The translations under genes and the position numbers were made by a program. Shown piece by piece: positions 58,540 to 64,000 of a stretch of 64,000 nucleotides of DNA. A model generated the notes under the pieces. That model did no database searches. It was not told the origin of the DNA and worked only from the letters and a program-made list of their open reading frames with translations. Source of the DNA: Sideroxydans sp. CL21 (GTDB lineage: Bacteria; Pseudomonadota; Gammaproteobacteria; Burkholderiales; Gallionellaceae); contig NZ_LR699166.1 of the NCBI RefSeq assembly GCF_902459525.1, positions 1 to 64,000 on the forward strand. The letters are read 5' to 3'. The stretch's first letter is position 1. Every line of letters begins with the position of its first letter.

Positions 58540-59588
58540 GCGTGTCTACCCAATACTCTTTCCAGTTGTGACACGACATCGTCAACCGCTATCAGGGACA
58601 TTGCCCTTGGGTCATGCACCCTTGTGTTCCACGGGAGATGATCGGCGTCCTTACCAAGATACACATTGACTGCTTGAGGATAACGATCCACACAGTACTC
58701 CAGTTGCCGATACGGTCCGCTCAATTTCGGCGACGCAACGGCGTAAAGGCCGATGACTGGCGTGTTCATCGCTCTGGCAATGTGAACCGAACCCGTATCC
58801 GGAGCGATCAGTACGTCGGCAAGACTTAGCAGTGCAGCAAGCTGCTTTGGCGTGGATTTGCCGCAAAGATTGATCGTGTGGTCGGGAGCCAGTTGTGCGA
58901 GTCGTTCGCACAATGCCAGTTCCGCCGCGGAGCTTCCGCCGGAAAGGACCACGCCACATTTCCAGCGGGCAACAGCTTGTTTCACGATTTCCTCGTAGCG
59001 TTCCGGCAACCAATTACGTTCAGTTTTGCTTGAATGCGGATGGATCGCCACCCAAGGCTTTGGCAAATTCGTCAACCGTACTCGCGCCCATTCAAGGTCA
59101 CTTGAATCGACCGGCAAATTCCAGATCGCCGAAGCTGGTTTACCGGTCAATGTTTCAACAAAGGACAAAAAACTATCCTCAAGGTGCGAATCATTGAAAG
59201 GAATGTGGCGATTACAGAACAACCATTGACCTTCACGGGCGCGAGTACGGTCAAAACCGATCTTGATCGGGGCGTGCAAAGCCGTATAGAGCAAATTGAT
59301 GCGCAGATTGGCCTGCATCGCCAAAACTACATCGAACCGGCGTTCGCGGAACGCCCCATAAAAAGCAAAGTAATCTGCCAGAGTGCGCGGTTTATCAAAT
59401 ACCTCAAAGGTCACGCCTTCCATACCTTTTAACAAAGCGTAAGTTAACCGACTGGTGATCCAGGTAATTCTTGCGTCAGGCAGGCAATGCTGTAATGCAC
59501 GCACCGCAGCGGACACCAAGACCACATCGCCCAATGCAGAAAAACGGACGATGGCGATATGCAAATCGGGTTTAATGGTGTCAGTCAC
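58536..59588 (-). CDS. waaC: glycosyltransferase family 9 (LPS heptosyltransferase I-like)
   Basis: A 350-residue GT9 enzyme: IAIVRFSALGDVVLVSAAVRAL, FRERRFDVVLAMQ, CGVVLSGGSSAAELALCE and APDTGSVHIARAMNTPVIGLY. Adds heptose to the LPS inner core. I use GTG at 59588; the longer frame to 59699 would overlap the promoter region of the divergent regulator. An ATTGTA -10-like complement at 59617-59622 could serve it. Confidence 0.88.
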   Translation of the reverse strand: MTDTIKPDLHIAIVRFSALGDVVLVSAAVRALQHCLPDARITWITSRLTYALLKGMEGVTFEVFDKPRTLADYFAFYGAFRERRFDVVLAMQANLRINLLYTALHAPIKIGFDRTRAREGQWLFCNRHIPFNDSHLEDSFLSFVETLTGKPASAIWNLPVDSSDLEWARVRLTNLPKPWVAIHPHSSKTERNWLPERYEEIVKQAVARWKCGVVLSGGSSAAELALCERLAQLAPDHTINLCGKSTPKQLAALLSLADVLIAPDTGSVHIARAMNTPVIGLYAVASPKLSGPYRQLEYCVDRYPQAVNVYLGKDADHLPWNTRVHDPRAMSLIAVDDVVSQLERVLGRHA

Positions 59589-59644
59589 GGGCGGTAAACG
59601 TATGGAAGACTCCGCTATTGTAACGAAACCAGCCGACAGATAAC

Positions 59645-59673
59645 TTGACACTATATATATGGACTGCTGTAAT
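59645..59673 (+). promoter_or_regulatory. sigma-70 promoter of the EPS-associated regulator operon
   Basis: TTGACA (59645-59650), a 17-base spacer and TGTAAT (59668-59673) make a near-consensus sigma-70 promoter. It predicts a transcription start near 59680, which excludes the upstream ATG at 59672 as the translation start. Confidence 0.7.
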
Positions 59674-59680
59674 GCGCGCC

Positions 59681-59695
59681 GTTCACCGACTGAAC
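59681..59695. promoter_or_regulatory. inverted repeat at the predicted transcription start
   Basis: GTTCA-CCGAC-TGAAC is a perfect 5-bp inverted repeat with a five-base centre lying on the expected +1. Possible operator for the adjacent winged-helix regulator (autoregulation); inferred from position only. Confidence 0.4.
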
Positions 59696-59704
59696 GCACT
59701 ACCT

Positions 59705-60052
59705 ATGCTAGACGAAACCACACATTACGGTCTGCTCAAAACCCTGGAAGAGAATCCCGGACTTTCGCAAAGGGACTTGGCGAAAAGGCTGGGCGTCAGC
59801 CTTGGAAAAATCAATTTTTGTCTCAATGCCCTTGTCGCAAAAGGCAGCGTCAAGATCAACAACTTCCGTAACAGCGACAACAAATTGGCTTATGCCTATC
59901 TGCTTACGCCCAGCGGTGTTGAACAAAAGGCGCGAATGACAGTGGAATTTCTGCAAGTCAAAGTCCAGGAATATGAGCGCTTGCGTGCGGAAATCGCCGA
60001 ACTGAAGCGTGAAGCCAAACAAAAAGGTTTGCTGGAGAATACACATGAATAA
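59705..60052 (+). CDS. MarR-type EPS-associated transcriptional regulator
   Basis: A 115-residue winged-helix protein: LDETTHYGLLKTLEENPGLS, RDLAKRLGVSLGKINFCLNAL (recognition region) and KARMTVEFLQVKVQEYERLR at a helical tail. Belongs to the group often placed at the start of exopolysaccharide loci. The ATG at 59705 fits both the family start and the promoter position. Its stop overlaps the manC start by eight bases. Confidence 0.87.
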   Translation: MLDETTHYGLLKTLEENPGLSQRDLAKRLGVSLGKINFCLNALVAKGSVKINNFRNSDNKLAYAYLLTPSGVEQKARMTVEFLQVKVQEYERLRAEIAELKREAKQKGLLENTHE

Positions 60053-61451
60053 CCAGGTTTATGCCATCATTCTTGCGGGCGGCAGCGGAAGCCGCTTGTG
60101 GCCGTTATCCAGGCAAAACCTGCCCAAGCAATTTCTGGCGCTGGATGGGGAATTCTCATTGTTGAAAACAACGATCAATCGTCTGATGCCGACGATAGGG
60201 GAAAAGAATGTATTGATCGTCACCCAGGAAGCACTGGCCAAGGGTGAGGCATACCACGCGCTGCTGCCCTATCAATCGCTTTACGAACCCATCGGCCGTA
60301 ACACTGCACCGGCTATCGCCATAGCGGCGGCATATCTCATGGCTGAAGGAAAAGACCCGGTCATGGTGGTGTTGCCTGCCGACCACGTCATCAAAGACGA
60401 AGCGGGCTTCCGCAAGCATCTGGACACTGCTATCCAGGCTGCACAAAGCGGCAAGCTGGTAACCTTTGGCATTCAGCCGACCCGGCCCGACACCGGCTTC
60501 GGCTATATCAAGGCGCATCAAGTCGATGATGCGCAGGTGCATCAGGTAGAACGGTTTACTGAAAAACCCAACCTGACTACCGCCCAGGCATTCCTGAAAG
60601 AAGGCGGTTACTATTGGAACTCCGGCATGTTCGTCTGGCGTGCGTCGGTGATCCTTGCCGAGATACAACGGTACTTGCCCGCGGTCTATCAGATCGTGCA
60701 AGCCATACTTGCCGAAACCCATGCTGGCACATCCTTCCAAAAGTCCCTGGAAAAACATTTCGCTGCGATGCCGTCGATTTCCATCGATTACGGCGTACTG
60801 GAAAAATCTGACAAGGTTTCCCTCATTCCCTGCGACATCGGCTGGAACGATGTCGGCAGCTGGCAAGCGGTACACGAGATCTCGAACAAGGACGAAAACG
60901 GTAATGCGCTGCAAGGCAATGTCATCGCGGTAGATTGCAAGAACAGCCTGATTCGAGCCGAAAAACGCCTGGTGGCCGCCATCGGTGTGGAAGATCTGTG
61001 CGTGATCGAGACCGCTGATGCGGTGTTGATCTCGAAGAGCGATCAGACACAGCGGGTACGCGAAGTGGTTGACGCACTGCAGGAAAAGGGTGCGACCGAG
61101 CATGTCTACCATACCAAAGTGAACCGCCCTTGGGGCAGCTATACCGTGCTGGAAGAAGACCCGCAAGGTTTCAAGCTAAAACGCATCGAGGTTGCACCGG
61201 GCGCGCGGCTGAGTCTGCAAAGCCATCGCCAGCGATCCGAGCACTGGGTGGTTGTGTCAGGAACGGCAACCGTTACCAACGGTGAAGAAGTCATCACCGT
61301 TTACAAGAACCAAAGCACCTACATACCGATAGGGACGAAGCACCGCCTGGAAAATCTTGGCAAGGAACCGCTGCATATCGTCGAAATACAGGTCGGCGAT
61401 TATCTGGGCGAAGACGATATTCAACGTTATGAAGACAACTACGGCAGATAG
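60045..61451 (+). CDS. manC: mannose-1-phosphate guanylyltransferase/mannose-6-phosphate isomerase
   Basis: A 468-residue bifunctional type II enzyme: [39 protein letters not shown], and a C-terminal cupin isomerase domain (from about 350; RPWGSYTVLEEDPQGFKLKR, QSHRQRSEHWVVVSG). Supplies GDP-mannose. The start at 60045 overlaps the upstream regulator; an earlier in-frame ATG at 60009 lies within that gene. Confidence 0.94.
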   Translation: MNNQVYAIILAGGSGSRLWPLSRQNLPKQFLALDGEFSLLKTTINRLMPTIGEKNVLIVTQEALAKGEAYHALLPYQSLYEPIGRNTAPAIAIAAAYLMAEGKDPVMVVLPADHVIKDEAGFRKHLDTAIQAAQSGKLVTFGIQPTRPDTGFGYIKAHQVDDAQVHQVERFTEKPNLTTAQAFLKEGGYYWNSGMFVWRASVILAEIQRYLPAVYQIVQAILAETHAGTSFQKSLEKHFAAMPSISIDYGVLEKSDKVSLIPCDIGWNDVGSWQAVHEISNKDENGNALQGNVIAVDCKNSLIRAEKRLVAAIGVEDLCVIETADAVLISKSDQTQRVREVVDALQEKGATEHVYHTKVNRPWGSYTVLEEDPQGFKLKRIEVAPGARLSLQSHRQRSEHWVVVSGTATVTNGEEVITVYKNQSTYIPIGTKHRLENLGKEPLHIVEIQVGDYLGEDDIQRYEDNYGR

Positions 61452-61472
61452 CAGCTCAAACAGGAAAGTGAT

Positions 61473-62567
61473 ATGAGCAAAACCAAAAAGGTCGCACTGA
61501 TTACTGGCGTCACAGGACAAGACGGGGCTTACCTCTCTGAATTGCTGCTGAATAAGGGTTATGAGGTTCACGGCATCAAGCGCCGCAGCTCGCTCTTCAA
61601 CACAGCGCGCATCGACCACCTGTTCCATGACCTGCACGAAAAGGGCAAGCCATTCTTCCTGCATCACGGAGATATGACCGACTCGTCCAGCCTGACGCAC
61701 ATCATCCAGAAAGTGCAGCCTGACGAAATATATAACCTGGCTGCACAAAGCCACGTCGCGGTGTCGTTCGAGGAGCCGGAATATACGGCCAATTCCGATG
61801 CACTCGGTTCATTGCGCATCCTGGAAGCAATTCGCATCCTCGGCCTGGCCAAGAAAACGCGTTTCTATCAAGCCTCCACCTCCGAACTGTATGGTCTGGT
61901 GCAAGAGACGCCGCAAAAAGAAACGACCCCGTTCTATCCCCGCAGCCCGTATGCGGTAGCCAAGCTCTATGCCTACTGGATCACCGTCAATTACCGCGAA
62001 GCCTACGGCATATACGCCTGCAACGGCATCCTGTTCAATCATGAATCGCCTATACGCGGCGAAACCTTCGTCACGCGCAAGATAACCCGTGCCTTGGCGC
62101 GCATCAAACTCGGCCTGCAGGACTGCCTGTACCTGGGCAACCTGAATTCGTTGCGCGACTGGGGCCATGCCAAAGACTACGTTGAGATGCAGTGGCTGAT
62201 GCTGCAGCAGGAAAAACCGGAAGACTTTGTGATTGCTACAGGCGTGCAATACAGCGTGCGCGATTTCGTGAACGCTGCAGCCAAGGAACTTGGTATGTCC
62301 ATCACATGGAAGGGTGACGGCGTTGAAGAAAAAGGCTACGACGCTTCCGGTAAATGCATCGTGGCGGTCGATCCGCGATATTTCCGTCCTACTGAAGTCG
62401 AAACCTTGCTGGGCGATGCCAGCAAAGCAAAAAACAAGCTAGGCTGGTCGCCAAGGATCACTTTCGACGACTTGGTTAGCGAAATGGTGCGCGAAGACCT
62501 AAAAGGTGCGGAACGTGATGAGCTGGTGAAGAAGCACGGCTACGCAATGTTTAATAGTCATGAGTAG
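61473..62567 (+). CDS. gmd: GDP-mannose 4,6-dehydratase
   Basis: A 364-residue [34 protein letters not shown], catalytic [10 protein letters not shown] and [16 protein letters not shown]. Converts GDP-mannose to GDP-4-keto-6-deoxymannose. Starts 21 bases after manC and is followed three bases later by fcl. Confidence 0.97.
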   Translation: MSKTKKVALITGVTGQDGAYLSELLLNKGYEVHGIKRRSSLFNTARIDHLFHDLHEKGKPFFLHHGDMTDSSSLTHIIQKVQPDEIYNLAAQSHVAVSFEEPEYTANSDALGSLRILEAIRILGLAKKTRFYQASTSELYGLVQETPQKETTPFYPRSPYAVAKLYAYWITVNYREAYGIYACNGILFNHESPIRGETFVTRKITRALARIKLGLQDCLYLGNLNSLRDWGHAKDYVEMQWLMLQQEKPEDFVIATGVQYSVRDFVNAAAKELGMSITWKGDGVEEKGYDASGKCIVAVDPRYFRPTEVETLLGDASKAKNKLGWSPRITFDDLVSEMVREDLKGAERDELVKKHGYAMFNSHE

Positions 62568-62570
62568 GCA

Positions 62571-63530
62571 ATGAATAAAGACTCAAAGATATATGTAGCC
62601 GGGCATCGCGGATTAGTTGGCTCGGCCCTTTTGCGGAGCCTGAATGCCAAGGGTTATCACAATCTCATCTTGCGCACCCATGATGAATTGGAACTGCGCG
62701 ACCAGGCAGCTGTGCAAGCATTTTTTGCCAAAGAGAAGCCAGAATACGTCATTCTTGCCGCTGCCAAAGTAGGGGGAATCCATGCCAACAATACCTACCC
62801 GGCAGAATTCATCCACGACAATCTCGTTATCCAATCCAACATTATTCATAGCGCATGGCAGAGCAATGTCGAGCGCCTGTTGTTCTTGGGCTCGAGCTGC
62901 ATCTACCCTAAGAATGCCCCGCAACCGATGAGTGAAGAATGTCTGCTGACAGGCCCGCTCGAACCGACTAACCGACCATATGCGGTGGCCAAGATTGCCG
63001 GGATCGAAATGTGCTGGTCGTACAATCGGCAGTACGGCACCAAATTCATGGCCGCCATGCCTACTAACCTGTATGGGCCTAACGATAACTACGACCTAAA
63101 CAACTCTCACGTTCTGCCCGCGTTGATTCGCAAGATGCATGAAGCGAAACTGCATGGTGATAAAGAAGTGGTGGTATGGGGTACGGGTACGCCCAGACGC
63201 GAATTTCTTTATAGCGAAGATATGGCCGATGCGTGTCTATATTTGCTGGAACAACCCGAGGACAAACTTGCGGGATTGTTTAACAATGAACAGCCGCCAT
63301 TGGTCAATATCGGTTGTGGTGAAGACCTGACCATCAAGGAACTGGCTGAGCTTGTAGCGGAAGTAGTCGGTTTCAAAGGCAGCCTTACCTTCGACACCAG
63401 CAAGCCGGATGGCACCATGCGAAAAGTGATGGATGTTTCCAGAATTCGGGGTTTTGGTTGGAAGCCCGTCGTCAGCTTGGCAGAGGGTATTAAGTTAGCA
63501 TACGGCGATTTTATTGCCCGCTGTCCATAG
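62571..63530 (+). CDS. fcl: GDP-L-fucose synthase
   Basis: A 319-residue epimerase/reductase: [32 protein letters not shown], catalytic [12 protein letters not shown] and [20 protein letters not shown]. Completes GDP-L-fucose, so the strain likely displays fucose as well as rhamnose. Confidence 0.96.
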   Translation: MNKDSKIYVAGHRGLVGSALLRSLNAKGYHNLILRTHDELELRDQAAVQAFFAKEKPEYVILAAAKVGGIHANNTYPAEFIHDNLVIQSNIIHSAWQSNVERLLFLGSSCIYPKNAPQPMSEECLLTGPLEPTNRPYAVAKIAGIEMCWSYNRQYGTKFMAAMPTNLYGPNDNYDLNNSHVLPALIRKMHEAKLHGDKEVVVWGTGTPRREFLYSEDMADACLYLLEQPEDKLAGLFNNEQPPLVNIGCGEDLTIKELAELVAEVVGFKGSLTFDTSKPDGTMRKVMDVSRIRGFGWKPVVSLAEGIKLAYGDFIARCP

Positions 63531-63543
63531 TCGGACGAATCCC

Positions 63544-64000
63544 ATGACGCTAAGAAAAAACATCCTATCCAACTACGTAGGAATGGGCGTGGTGGCGCTG
63601 GCACCGATTCTTGCGTTGCCTTGGTATCTGGCGGCACTTGGGCCGAAGCAGTTTGGATTAATCGGTTTCATAACTATGCTCCAGGCAATACTCGGCCTGC
63701 TGGACGCAGGCATGAGCCAAGCGCTAGTGCGCGAATTTTCGGTACGACTGAATTTGGCGGACGGGGGGCGGCGCAGCACAGCATTGCTGCTGTTCGGATT
63801 CGAACGCATATATTGGATATTTGCCTTTTGCACCGGAGGTGTCACGCTGCTGCTGGCAGATACGATTGCCAGGCATTGGCTGAACTTGGGGGGATTGCCA
63901 GATGTATCGGGGCGGGTGGCTATTTACGGCGCATCGGCTATCTTTGCAGCCCAGTTTCCCGGATCAATTTATCGTAGTCTGCTTGTGGGTGCGCAAGCGC
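63544..64000 (+). CDS. polysaccharide flippase-like membrane protein (3' truncated by window edge)
   Basis: An open frame from the ATG at 63544 to the window end (at least 152 residues, no stop). It has hydrophobic segments VGMGVVALAPILALPWYLAAL, FGLIGFITMLQAILGLLD and YWIFAFCTGGVTLLLAD, with small charged loops, typical of Wzx/PST-type flippases. It follows the GDP-fucose genes directly. The rest lies outside the window. Confidence 0.8.
   Translation, partial: MTLRKNILSNYVGMGVVALAPILALPWYLAALGPKQFGLIGFITMLQAILGLLDAGMSQALVREFSVRLNLADGGRRSTALLLFGFERIYWIFAFCTGGVTLLLADTIARHWLNLGGLPDVSGRVAIYGASAIFAAQFPGSIYRSLLVGAQA

Overview
The window looks like chromosomal DNA from a betaproteobacterium. The evidence is inferential: a Pseudomonas/Neisseria-like gene order (rsmI-lpoA-yraN-diaA-dolP, pilGHIJ-chpA next to yqgE-yqgF-pyrB-pyrC', glnA-ntrB-ntrC, pcm-tolC), a class II pyrC, fused PPK2 beside ppk1, and moderate GC. 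A Nitrosomonadales/Gallionellaceae-like host is my best guess, not a demonstrated assignment. I see no prophage, insertion sequence, CRISPR array, rRNA or tRNA. Nearly all of the 64 kb is coding, and no gap exceeds 300 bases.

Layout. 1-6.4 kb: the 3' two thirds of glmS, an orphan ParA ATPase, ubiB, a Tim44-like secreted protein, an RluA-type pseudouridine synthase with a small Cys-rich partner, and yjdM. 6.4-7.9 kb: a small accessory patch with a ParE-type toxin and its antitoxin, an 83-bp palindromic repeat and an AT-richer HNH-like protein. 7.9-13.3 kb: ubiE, a DUF971 gene, the ADP-heptose nucleotidyltransferase, and the envelope/replication cluster dolP-diaA-yraN-lpoA with divergent rsmI. 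13.3-17.6 kb: a flavodoxin-like quinone reductase, class II pyrC, a gamma-carbonic anhydrase, and a leucine-rich-repeat protein kinase. 17.6-22.5 kb: a polyphosphate locus (two-domain PPK2, sixA, a lysine-rich protein, ppk1) and an Fe-trafficking protein. 22.5-25.7 kb: argA, a tautomerase with a possible duplicated remnant, rsmE and a thioredoxin-like protein.

25.7-34.3 kb: a Pil-Chp chemosensory operon for type IV pili (pilG, pilH, pilI, pilJ and a 1733-residue ChpA/PilL). 34.3-37.7 kb: yqgE, ruvX, pyrB and a metal-site-less dihydroorotase homologue (pyrC'), chained by short overlaps. 37.7-41.8 kb: prlC, a DUF4124-glutaredoxin protein, xthA and a secreted phosphoesterase. 41.8-46.5 kb: the nitrogen-control group glnA, a DUF4124 protein, ntrB and ntrC, with a sigma-54 promoter in front of glnA. 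46.5-52.4 kb: a cation efflux protein, rhodanese, uppP, a DUF1289 protein, a YkgJ-type cysteine-cluster protein, thiC behind a TPP riboswitch, and pcm. 52.4-53.8 kb: tolC. 53.8-64 kb: a surface-polysaccharide locus, with dTDP-rhamnose genes rfbDCAB, waaA and a heptosyltransferase on the minus strand. Divergent from these are an EPS-associated MarR-type regulator and GDP-fucose genes (manC, gmd, fcl), then the start of a flippase that runs off the end.

Most of the window is well-known housekeeping. The less ordinary features are: a palindromic repeat inserted in frame in a pseudouridine synthase gene, a repeat-rich N-terminal extension on RuvX, the LRR-kinase, the polyphosphate locus with its lysine-rich protein, the toxin-antitoxin/HNH patch, and several inverted repeats in promoter regions. 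I found no convincing wholly new multi-gene system.
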